Assembly (NCBI GenBank): GCA_045543455.1
Contig: JAZQMK010000064.1
Span: forward strand, 1 to 22,593
Direction: 5' to 3'
DNA: 22,593 nt
Source: SIG291 sp045543455
Lineage (GTDB): Bacteria > Bacillota > Clostridia > Lachnospirales > Lachnospiraceae
Under the pieces are notes generated by a model. It was not told the origin of the DNA. It did not search any database and saw nothing but the letters and a program-made list of their open reading frames with translations. Each line of letters begins with the position of its first letter. The stretch's first letter is position 1. Shown piece by piece: positions 7,724 to 13,690 of this stretch. Position numbers and translations under genes: made by a program.

Positions 7724-8493
7724 AGATATTTACGCATATTTTTTAAGGCATTTTTCTCAAGACGACTTACCTGAGCCTGAGAAATACCTATTTCATTAGC
7801 AATTTCCACTTGAGTTTTACCATGGAAAAATCTTAGGGTAATGATTTCTTGTTCTCGTTTATTAAGGTGTGATACAGCTTCCTTTAATGCGATATTCTCA
7901 ATCCAATTTTCTTCCTTGCAATTTTTATCACTTATCTGATCCATTACATAAAGGGCATCACCGCCTTCATTATATACAGGTTCATATAGAGAAACCGGGG
8001 TCTGAATGGCATCTAGAGCCATTGCAATTTCTTCTTTGCTTATGCCAACTTCAGCAGCAATTTCAGCAATAGTAGGTTCTTTAGAGTTCTTGCGTGTAAG
8101 ACTTTCTCTTGCATAAATGGCTTTATAAGCAGTATCCTTGATTGAACGACTTATTCGTATTGAGTTATTGTCACGAAGATAGCGTCTTATTTCACCTATA
8201 ATCATAGGTACGGCATAGGTGGAAAATTTTACATTTTGATTGATGTCAAAATTGTCAATTGCCTTGATTAAACCTATACAGCCAATTTGAAATAAATCAT
8301 CGACATTTTCGTTAGAATTTGAAAAACGCTTTATAATACTTAGAACCAGGCGTAGGTTGGATTTGATGTATAATTCTCTTGCCTGTGTGTCGCCTTCAAG
8401 TATTTTTTTGAAAAGTTCATCTTTTTCCTCTTGCTTTAAAAGAGGTAATGTGGCAGTATTTACTCCACATATTTCTACCTTGTATACTCCCAT
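7717..8493 (-). CDS. sigG: RNA polymerase sporulation sigma factor SigG
   Basis: Late forespore sigma factor. The 258-residue product starts MGVYKVEICGVNT, the hallmark N-terminus of SigG, and contains VDDLFQIGCIGLIKAIDNFD, FSTYAVPMIIGEIRRYLRD, SLYEPVYNEGGDALYVMDQISD and a region 4 helix-turn-helix (EIANEIGISQAQVSRLEK). The ATG at 8493 is chosen because GGAG lies 7 bp upstream; an in-frame ATG at 8511 would add six residues with no such signal. In Bacillus and many clostridia sigG follows sigE in the same direction; here it is inverted, converging on sigE, while ylmC, which often follows sigG, remains downstream in the sigE direction. Its control should therefore depend wholly on its own promoter. 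Confidence 0.97.
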   Translation of the reverse strand: MGVYKVEICGVNTATLPLLKQEEKDELFKKILEGDTQARELYIKSNLRLVLSIIKRFSNSNENVDDLFQIGCIGLIKAIDNFDINQNVKFSTYAVPMIIGEIRRYLRDNNSIRISRSIKDTAYKAIYARESLTRKNSKEPTIAEIAAEVGISKEEIAMALDAIQTPVSLYEPVYNEGGDALYVMDQISDKNCKEENWIENIALKEAVSHLNKREQEIITLRFFHGKTQVEIANEIGISQAQVSRLEKNALKNMRKYLE

Positions 8494-8526
8494 CACTAAT
8501 CTCCATTTCACTGATTTGTATAATAA

Positions 8527-8555
8527 AATGATTGCCTAAAAGCTTATATTTATAC
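8527..8555 (-). promoter_or_regulatory. Possible sigma-F-type promoter of sigG
   Basis: On the minus strand, GTATA (8555-8551) is followed after 14 bp by GGCAATCATT (8536-8527). This resembles the forespore sigma-F/sigma-G consensus (GYATA, about 15 bp, GGnnAnAnT), with one -10 mismatch. It lies 33 bp upstream of the sigG start codon. SigF-dependent sigG transcription is known in Bacillus; here it is inferred. Confidence 0.4.
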
Positions 8556-8614
8556 GATAAAAGCAGTGGAATTTTTTTGCATTTTTCATACACTATAGGT
8601 AAGAGGTGATTAAT

Positions 8615-8872
8615 TTGAGAATATGTAATTTAAAAGATAAAGAGGTTATAAATATTTGTGATTGCAAAATATTAGGATTTGTTACGGATGTTGAGTTTGA
8701 ATGTTCAACAGGCTGTATTTTGTCCTTAATTGTGCCTGGTCCCTGTAAAATCTGTGGTTTTTTAGGAAGAGACACAGAATATGTAATTCCTTTTAAATGT
8801 GTAAGAAATATAGGTCCTGATGTGATTTTAGTAGATGTTTGTGTTGAAAATGTATTAGTAAAATGTTTCTAA
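8615..8872 (+). CDS. YlmC/YmxH family sporulation protein (PRC-barrel)
   Basis: A small protein of 85 residues in the YlmC/YmxH family, recognised by the PRC-barrel-like pattern MRICNLKDKEVINICDCKILGFV at the N-terminus (strand-turn-strand; first 20 residues shown in the family as MR(I/L)xxLxxKEVINxxDGxRLG) and a second half ending in V-I-L-V-D-V. The TTG at 8615 is taken as start because AAGAGGTGAT (8601-8610) lies just upstream; an in-frame GTG at 8606 lies inside that binding site. In many Firmicutes this gene follows sigG, so its place here supports the idea that only sigG has been flipped. It is unusually rich in cysteine for its size. Its molecular role is unknown. Confidence 0.8.
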   Translation: MRICNLKDKEVINICDCKILGFVTDVEFECSTGCILSLIVPGPCKICGFLGRDTEYVIPFKCVRNIGPDVILVDVCVENVLVKCF

Positions 8873-8878
8873 ATATAA

Positions 8879-8907
8879 TTGACCGATAAATGTATTTTTT
8901 ATATAAT
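8879..8907 (+). promoter_or_regulatory. Predicted sigma-A promoter of nrdR-aroE-aroK
   Basis: TTGACC (8879-8884) and a perfect TATAAT (8902-8907) are separated by 17 bp. It starts 7 bp after the ylmC stop and precedes nrdR by 32 bp. A 10-bp palindrome (CTTATATAAG) lies just downstream of the -10; I cannot assign it to a regulator. Confidence 0.75.
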
Positions 8908-8939
8908 AACCTTATATAAGATTTTGGAGGAATGGCTAT

Positions 8940-9392
8940 ATGAAGTGTCCATTTTGTGGAGAAGAAAATACAAGAGTTATAGATTCAAGACCGGCAGAAG
9001 ACAGTAGTTCAATTAGACGAAGAAGACACTGTGATGTGTGCGGTAAGAGATTTACGACCTATGAGAAGGTTGAAACAATGCCTTTGATTGTTGTTAAAAA
9101 GGATAATAACAGAGAACCTTATGACAGGGCTAAGATTGAATCGGGAATAGTACGTTCATGTCATAAAAGACCGGTTTCTATTAATCAGATTAATGAATTG
9201 GTTGATAAGATAGAGACTATTATTTTCAATCTTGAAGAAAAGGAAGTGTCAACTTCAAGAATTGGTGAAATTGTTATGAATGAGTTAAAAAATGTAGACC
9301 CTGTTGCCTATGTGCGTTTTGCATCGGTATATAGAGAGTTTAAGGATGTTAACACATTTATGGATGAGTTAAAGAAGATACTTGATAAGTAG
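8940..9392 (+). CDS. nrdR: Transcriptional repressor NrdR
   Basis: Repressor of ribonucleotide reductase genes that senses ATP/dATP. The 150-residue product has the full NrdR layout: an N-terminal zinc ribbon with CPFC (Cys3, Cys6) and CDVC (Cys31, Cys34), the basic stretch IRRRRHC, and an ATP-cone domain over about residues 49-139. The length is normal for the family. GGAGG precedes the ATG. It is the first gene of a unit with aroE (9-bp gap) and aroK. No reductase gene and no clear NrdR box are in the window, so its targets are elsewhere. Confidence 0.97.
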   Translation: MKCPFCGEENTRVIDSRPAEDSSSIRRRRHCDVCGKRFTTYEKVETMPLIVVKKDNNREPYDRAKIESGIVRSCHKRPVSINQINELVDKIETIIFNLEEKEVSTSRIGEIVMNELKNVDPVAYVRFASVYREFKDVNTFMDELKKILDK

Positions 9393-9401
9393 GAGCATGT
9401 T

Positions 9402-10271
9402 ATGAATATACGAGGAACAACGGGTGTATGTGGAATCATTGGTAATCCTATAAAGCATTCTATGTCACCTATTATACATAATTATCTTGCACAGAAAAAA
9501 GGTCTTGATATGGTATATGTACCTTTTGAAGTGACCGAGGTAGAAAAGGCTGTTGTAGGAGCCTATGAGCTTAATGTTAAAGGAATGAACGTTACAGTAC
9601 CGCATAAGAATGCGGTGATTCCTTATCTTAAGGATATAGATTCATTGGCTGCAAAAATTGGTGCAGTTAATACCTTAGTAAGAGTTTTGGGTGGCTACAA
9701 GGGCTATAATACTGATATTTTAGGCTTAAAACGCCAGCTGTCCTTGGAAAATGTACCTTTAGAGAATATGGATGTAGTGATAATAGGAGCCGGTGGTGCG
9801 GCAAGGGCGGTAGCCTTTTTATGTGCTGATTCAAAGGTTAAATCACTTACTATAATTAACAGAACCATTTCAAAGGCTAAGGATATAGCAGACAATGTTA
9901 TGGCAGAATATACCCAATTGACTGTTAAGGTATTGGCACTTGATGAATATGAGGCCTTGGATAATGATAAGAAATACATAGTTATTCAGACTACAAATGT
10001 CGGTTTGCACCCTGATAACGATAAAGCACCTATATATGATAAAGCATTTTATGACAGGGTTTTATATGGTGTTGATATAATATATAATCCTAGTGAAACA
10101 AAGTTTATGAAGCTGGTGAAAGAAGCAGGTGGAAAAAGCTTTGGTGGCCTTAATATGCTTTTATATCAGGGCATTTTGGCATTTGAGCTATGGACCGAAA
10201 CTACCGTAGATGAAAATGAGGCAAAGGAAGCTTACCATATGTTAAAAAAGGAGCTTGGAATAGATGGCTAA
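9402..10271 (+). CDS. aroE: Shikimate dehydrogenase (NADP+)
   Basis: Reduces 3-dehydroshikimate to shikimate in aromatic amino acid synthesis. The 289-residue protein shows the substrate-binding GNPIKHSMSP near residue 14, the catalytic Lys in NVTVPHKN (Lys69), the catalytic Asp in YNTDILG (Asp105), the nucleotide-binding loop GAGGAARA at about 129-136, an NRT motif for NADP phosphate recognition, and GLNMLLYQG near the C-terminus. The ATG at 9402 has GGAG close upstream in the nrdR-aroE gap. Its last codons overlap the start of aroK by 8 bp, which implies translational coupling of two consecutive pathway enzymes. Confidence 0.97.
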   Translation: MNIRGTTGVCGIIGNPIKHSMSPIIHNYLAQKKGLDMVYVPFEVTEVEKAVVGAYELNVKGMNVTVPHKNAVIPYLKDIDSLAAKIGAVNTLVRVLGGYKGYNTDILGLKRQLSLENVPLENMDVVIIGAGGAARAVAFLCADSKVKSLTIINRTISKAKDIADNVMAEYTQLTVKVLALDEYEALDNDKKYIVIQTTNVGLHPDNDKAPIYDKAFYDRVLYGVDIIYNPSETKFMKLVKEAGGKSFGGLNMLLYQGILAFELWTETTVDENEAKEAYHMLKKELGIDG

Positions 10272-10773
10272 TATTATTTTGGAAGGCTTTATGGGCTGTG
10301 GTAAATCAACAATAGGTAAGGCTTTTGCAGATAAATACGATAAAACCTTTGTTGATACTGATAGCTATATTGAAGATAAATATAACCGAGTAATTGCTGA
10401 TATATTTGCCAATGAGGGTGAAGAATATTTTAGAGATTTAGAAACAGAAGCGGTAAAAGAATTGGCACAAAAGGATAATTTGGTAATTGCTCTAGGTGGC
10501 GGTCTGCCATTAAGAAAGATTAATCAGGATATATTAAAAAGCTCTGGAAAAGTGTATTATTTAAAGGCTTCCATAGACACACTATGCAACAGATTAAAAG
10601 GTGATACAAAGCGTCCACTGTTAGCAGGCTGTGACCTAGAAAGCAGAATAAAAGAGCTTATGAAAAAAAGAGCCCATATATATGAGGCATTTGCAGACTA
10701 TTTTATTGAAACTGATGAAAAAAACATTGAAGAGATTATATTTACAATGAAAGAAATTTCAAATGAAATGTAA
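10264..10773 (+). CDS. aroK: Shikimate kinase
   Basis: Phosphorylates shikimate to shikimate 3-phosphate with ATP. The 169-residue product has a Walker A loop GFMGCGKST (8-16), the substrate-binding DTD (31-33), Arg57 in YFRDLE, the triple glycine GGG (78-80), and the lid arginine in KRPLL (Arg117). The length is normal. The start overlaps aroE by 8 bp; AAGGAGC lies upstream of the ATG inside aroE. No convincing terminator follows; the A/T-only inverted sequence at 10781-10798 is not a good one. Confidence 0.96.
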   Translation: MANIILEGFMGCGKSTIGKAFADKYDKTFVDTDSYIEDKYNRVIADIFANEGEEYFRDLETEAVKELAQKDNLVIALGGGLPLRKINQDILKSSGKVYYLKASIDTLCNRLKGDTKRPLLAGCDLESRIKELMKKRAHIYEAFADYFIETDEKNIEEIIFTMKEISNEM

Positions 10774-10800
10774 ATAGTTGCTTTTTTTGAAAAAAAACAG

Positions 10801-10829
10801 TTGAAATATATGTCATTTTATTATAAACT
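10801..10829 (+). promoter_or_regulatory. Predicted promoter of efp
   Basis: TTGAAA (10801-10806) is followed by TAAACT (10824-10829) at 17 bp, overlapping TATAAA (10822-10827) at 15 bp. Either would suit a sigma-A promoter about 35 bp before the efp start codon. Confidence 0.5.
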
Positions 10830-10862
10830 ATTTAGAGATAATGCTAAGGAGGTATACCAAGT

Positions 10863-11420
10863 ATGGTACAAGCAGGCGATTTTAGAAATGGCTTAACAAT
10901 CGAGATGGATGCACAAGTATATCAGGTAATTGAATTCCAACATGTAAAACCAGGTAAGGGTGCAGCTTTCGTAAGAACAAAATTAAAGAATATTAAGAAT
11001 GGTGGCGTGGTTGAAAAGACTTTCAGACCTAATGAAAAGCTTCCACAGGCTCATATTGAAAAGGCAGACTATCAGTATTTATATTCAGATGGTGATTTAT
11101 ATCACTTCATGGATATCAACACATATGAGCAGATTGCACTTAATGAGGATAATGTAGGCGATGCTCTTAAGTTCGTTAAGGAGAATGAGATGGTTAAACT
11201 TTGTTCACATGCAGGACAGGTATTCTCTATCGAACCACCATTATTCGTTGAATTAGTTATCACAGAATCTGAACCAGGCGTTAAGGGCGATACAGCTACA
11301 GGTGCTACAAAACCTGCTATCGTTGAAACAGGCGCTAAGGTTATGGTACCATTGTTCGTAGAACAAGGCGAAAAGATTAAGATTGATACAAGAACAGGCG
11401 AATATTTATCACGTGTTTAA
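10863..11420 (+). CDS. efp: Translation elongation factor P
   Basis: Relieves ribosome stalling at polyproline stretches. The 185-residue protein has the three EF-P beta-barrel domains: KOW-like N-terminus (GDFRNGLTIEMDAQVYQVIE), OB-type centre, and the C-terminal signature KGDTATGATKPAIVETG. The tip of the loop carries Lys at position 32 in HVKPGKGAAFVR, the residue that is post-translationally modified in many bacteria; no modification enzyme gene is visible here. AAGGAGG sits 8-10 bp before the ATG. Codon choice appears richer in optimal-looking C/G-ending codons (for example TTC, ATC) than the neighbouring genes, consistent with high expression. It is a single-gene unit ending in a strong terminator. 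Confidence 0.98.
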   Translation: MVQAGDFRNGLTIEMDAQVYQVIEFQHVKPGKGAAFVRTKLKNIKNGGVVEKTFRPNEKLPQAHIEKADYQYLYSDGDLYHFMDINTYEQIALNEDNVGDALKFVKENEMVKLCSHAGQVFSIEPPLFVELVITESEPGVKGDTATGATKPAIVETGAKVMVPLFVEQGEKIKIDTRTGEYLSRV

Positions 11421-11436
11421 TTATTGATTATTATTT

Positions 11437-11467
11437 ATCCGGGCAGTTTGACTGTCCGGATTTTTTT
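11437..11467 (+). terminator. Rho-independent terminator of efp
   Basis: An 11-bp stem (11437-11447 with 11451-11461, one G·U pair), a TTG loop and a run of seven T. It begins 17 bp after the efp stop. Confidence 0.95.
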
Positions 11468-11512
11468 GTATACACATTTCTCAAAGGAGGTTTTCACTAG
11501 TAAAGCAAAACA
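11461..11512. repeat. Dispersed repeat, copy A (degenerate)
   Basis: The right part (AAAGGAGGT, then TTTCACTAGTAAAGCAAAAC) aligns with 13473-13501 (AAAGAGGT, then CTTTCATAGTAAACAAAAAC) with a few substitutions and one or two gaps. The left part is weaker but similar. The copy begins in the T run of the efp terminator; copy B likewise begins in the T run of the terminator at 13410-13452. Alignment was made by eye. Confidence 0.45.
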
Positions 11513-11526
11513 CTCTGTTGGATGTA

Positions 11527-11551
11527 CACTCGCACGAGTGGACTTGTCCAC
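11527..11551. repeat. Two overlapping small palindromes
   Basis: CACTCGCACGAGTG (11527-11540) and GTGGACTTGTCCAC (11538-11551) are each 6-bp stems with 2-nt loops. They share GTG, so only one can form at a time on one strand. Confidence 0.6.
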
Positions 11552-11751
11552 TTTGCTACTATGTATAAACTGCGTTTTCGATTATAAAAAAACTACACAG
11601 CACGAACAGAATCGCATAGAGAAAATAAAAATGTTTTTTAAAAAATACATTTATTTTGCAATTTTTTTACTAGTTGGTCTCTCTATATAAGTATAAGGTT
11701 ATAGATGTACTTGTAAGGAGAAAAAAGTGATATAAAGAGATTAGGAAAAAG

Positions 11752-11784
11752 ATTTCACGACAAAAATGAGCATTTCACGACAAA
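11752..11784 (+). promoter_or_regulatory. Tandem 13-bp direct repeat, probable regulator binding site
   Basis: ATTTCACGACAAA occurs at 11752-11764 and again at 11772-11784, a perfect repeat with a 20-bp period (about two helical turns). The second copy ends 4 bp before a predicted -35 box. Two direct half-sites about two turns apart just upstream of -35 is the arrangement used by LytTR-type activators such as AgrA, but I cannot confirm the sequence match. Confidence 0.5.
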
Positions 11785-11788
11785 TATA

Positions 11789-11817
11789 TTGTTATCGAAG
11801 CTAATGAGTGATACACT
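11789..11817 (+). promoter_or_regulatory. Predicted sigma-A promoter upstream of the lipoprotein gene
   Basis: TTGTTA (11789-11794) and TACACT (11812-11817) have 17-bp spacing. It lies immediately after the tandem repeat and would give a leader of about 125 nt before the lipoprotein gene. Confidence 0.5.
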
Positions 11818-11939
11818 TATGTTGTGACAATACCACAGGTATAGTAGTTTTAGATCCTGAATATGCAGGTATATCAAGCAATTTAGGCGCAAATTATAAT
11901 ACATTTGTAAAATTTTTTAGCGTGAAACCATTGTCGTAG
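11808..11939 (+). pseudogene. Possible C-terminal gene remnant (43 codons)
   Basis: A frame from GTG at 11808 to TAG at 11937-11939 reads in part TGIVVLDPEYAGISSNLG and ends ANYNTFVKFFSVKPLS. The pattern of a strand, LDPE, then a Phe-rich helix resembles the C-terminal end of SUKH/SMI1-type immunity-like proteins, but the likeness is from memory and weak. There is no ribosome binding site, and stop codons (TAA, TGA) lie just upstream in the same frame. It overlaps the predicted promoter. It could also be a chance frame in leader RNA. Confidence 0.3.
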
Positions 11940-11951
11940 GAGGGTTTTATA

Positions 11952-13391
11952 ATGAAAAAAAGAACAATATCATTTTTATTAACAATATTAATATTACTTT
12001 GTTCTGTAGCCTGCAAAAAACAGGAAACTACAACTAGTCAAACGACTGTAGCTACAGCTACATCTATAGAAAAACCAGAAACTATTACAGTTATGTGGGA
12101 TAATACTATGCCTACTGAGGATGGCAAAGCAGAAACATTTGCCAAAGAGCTTAGCAAAAAATTGGGTATAGAGATCAAATTAGTTACTCCCCCAATTACA
12201 TCTTATTATGATGTGCTAGAAGCAAGTTTTGTTTCAGAAACGGTTCCAGATGTATTTGTATTGTCGGCGGATAAATATGCTTATTATGCAAAAACTGGTG
12301 CATTGTGGGATATGAAGAATGCGTGGGATAATTCTGAACTTAAGGCGTCTGGACGTTTGGAAGAATGGGCAATTAACCGACTTTCGACCCTTGAGATAGA
12401 AGGTAAAGATAAAAGAAAAGGAATGTATGGTTTTTCTATACGAAGAGGGGTGAGTTTTGCTACCGTAGTAAGAACAGCATGGTTAGAAGAATGTAATTTA
12501 GAAGCTCCGAAAAACTATGAAGAGTATTTGCATATGTGTAATACATTTAGAGAAAGGTATAATACAGCACCAATAAGTATAGATGGCTTTTTGTCAGATC
12601 ATGTTTATATTCCTGAATTTTGTCAAAGTGCCTGTTTCGATTTTTATAAAAATGAAAATGGCGAGTGGGTAGATGGATTTACAGAACAAAGAACAAAAGA
12701 AGCATTTTTAAGGATACAGCAAACAGATGGAATAATTGATAGTTATGGTCTTAATATTGCTTATGAGAAACTATTTCTTGACGAGAAAATAGGCGTTGCG
12801 ACATTACCTCATACAGCTTTAAAAGGTTTAGAAAAGGTATTTAAGCAAAATAACATAGAAGACGATAGGATTACAGTATTAGAACCCATAGAGGAAGTTG
12901 GATGTTATCGCGAAAATCAAAGTTATGTATTGGCAATAAATAATAAAGCAAATAATCCGGAAGGTATTTTTAAATATTTTATAGAGTCAATATATGATGG
13001 TGGTGAAGTTCAAAGTTTATGGACCTATGGGGTAAAAGGCGTTCATTGGGATTATGTAGATGGAAATCTAGTAGGGCAAAATGTGATATCTCCGTTATTG
13101 TCATTAGGAGAGATCGATGCGGATAAAGATCCGGCTACAGCATCGAAAACACCTGTTGTTTCAGAAACGATAAAAAGGCTAAACACTGTCTTAAATAAAT
13201 ACGGAAAGACTGAACCAGTAAAATATGATACAAGTGAAATTGATGAATATCTGGGGGACATAGTGGAAAAACGTGGGGAGTTGTTTTATTATATAATATT
13301 TTATAATAAAGATATAGAAAAAGCATACCAAGAGTATAATGAAGCGGTGGGTGCTAAAGTAGAAAAATGCTTAAACATATTAAATAAATAA
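11952..13391 (+). CDS. Extracellular solute-binding lipoprotein (family 1-like)
   Basis: A 479-residue predicted lipoprotein: basic N-terminus, hydrophobic core, and lipobox SVAC with the lipidated Cys at 21, then a Thr/Ser-rich linker (about 25-45). The mature part begins with ETITVMWDN and has PDVFVLSADKYAYYAKTGALWDM, the typical shape of periplasmic-type binding proteins that capture sugars or peptides for ABC importers (LipO/YtcQ-like). The start is fixed by AGGAGG 7-8 bp before the ATG. No permease or ATPase gene is adjacent, so it is an orphan; it may feed a transporter encoded elsewhere or act as a sensor partner. It sits between two related repeats, after a decayed region and next to a tandem operator-like repeat, which suggests an acquired single gene. 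The substrate cannot be told. Confidence 0.85.
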   Translation: MKKRTISFLLTILILLCSVACKKQETTTSQTTVATATSIEKPETITVMWDNTMPTEDGKAETFAKELSKKLGIEIKLVTPPITSYYDVLEASFVSETVPDVFVLSADKYAYYAKTGALWDMKNAWDNSELKASGRLEEWAINRLSTLEIEGKDKRKGMYGFSIRRGVSFATVVRTAWLEECNLEAPKNYEEYLHMCNTFRERYNTAPISIDGFLSDHVYIPEFCQSACFDFYKNENGEWVDGFTEQRTKEAFLRIQQTDGIIDSYGLNIAYEKLFLDEKIGVATLPHTALKGLEKVFKQNNIEDDRITVLEPIEEVGCYRENQSYVLAINNKANNPEGIFKYFIESIYDGGEVQSLWTYGVKGVHWDYVDGNLVGQNVISPLLSLGEIDADKDPATASKTPVVSETIKRLNTVLNKYGKTEPVKYDTSEIDEYLGDIVEKRGELFYYIIFYNKDIEKAYQEYNEAVGAKVEKCLNILNK

Positions 13392-13409
13392 TAGAATGCT
13401 AAAGATATA

Positions 13410-13452
13410 GGCTAGAAGTATATGTGATATTGATATGCTTTTAGCCTTTTTT
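13410..13452 (+). terminator. Rho-independent terminator of the lipoprotein gene
   Basis: GGCTAGAAG (from 13410) pairs with CTTTTAGCC (ending 13446) with one G·U pair; the stem can extend by several A-T pairs. A run of six T follows. Confidence 0.8.
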
Positions 13453-13503
13453 GTTTACTATGAAATTCCTCTAAAGAGGTCTTTCATAGTAAACAAAAAC
13501 GCT
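13447..13503. repeat. Long inverted repeat with nested hairpin (repeat copy B)
   Basis: Arms at 13448-13465 and 13482-13499 (TTTGTTTACTATGAAA and its complement at the core) are perfect 18-bp complements. Between them CCTCT (13468-13472) pairs with AGAGG (13475-13479). The whole is a symmetrical hairpin of about 52 nt directly after the lipoprotein terminator, without coding content. Part of it recurs as copy A after the efp terminator, so it is probably a dispersed non-coding element. Confidence 0.75.
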
Positions 13504-13577
13504 TCGCTAAGAATCGCACTGCGGTGGTAATGAAGATTGTCGATAAATGACTTCTATTGTAAAATTCTTTAAAAGTA

Positions 13578-13610
13578 TTGACTAACACAACATTTTAGGT
13601 GTAATATAAT
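13578..13610 (+). promoter_or_regulatory. Predicted promoter of the DUF5688 gene
   Basis: TTGACT (13578-13583) is followed by TAATAT (13602-13607, 18-bp spacing), overlapping TATAAT (13605-13610, 21 bp). The start codon is 80 bp further on. GTGTA and TACAC flank the -10 symmetrically. Confidence 0.5.
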
Positions 13611-13690
13611 TATACACATTTGTTTCTAAAGATTCATTCGAATCATTTTTCCACAATTTTTTATTTAATATTTATTGAGAGGATGAGTGT

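Larger units (their letters stand above)
11461..11951. other. Non-genic, decayed-looking region between efp and the lipoprotein gene
   Basis: About 490 bp with no intact gene. In order it holds: a degenerate copy of the repeat also found at 13447-13503 (11461-11512); two overlapping small hairpins (11527-11551); a 19-codon open frame with a signal-peptide-like hydrophobic sequence, MFFKKYIYFAIFLLVGLSI, ending at a stop (11631-11690); a tandem 13-bp repeat and promoter-like sequence (11752-11817); and a 43-codon gene remnant (11808-11939). Weak ribosome-binding-like sequences (11483-11490 and 11716-11720) are not followed by usable genes. The composition of the region is very A/T-rich. The picture suggests repeated insertion and loss of genes. 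Confidence 0.55.

Noticed and set aside
8587..8594. Sigma-E/K-type -10 (CATACACT) before ylmC
   Set aside because: No matching -35 ATA/AC element at 16-18 bp upstream could be found.
10781..10798. Terminator after aroK
   Set aside because: Only T and A runs face each other (TTTTTTT-GA-AAAAAAA) with no GC stem.
11424..11690. An 88-codon open frame after efp
   Set aside because: It starts before the efp terminator stem and runs through it, has no ribosome binding site, and reads through repeats and hairpins. Only its last 19 codons are mentioned, as a possible remnant.
13541..13554. Additional Spo0A box (TTGTCGAT) upstream of the DUF5688 gene
   Set aside because: One mismatch in a short, A/T-rich motif, a single copy and no fitting position relative to the promoter.
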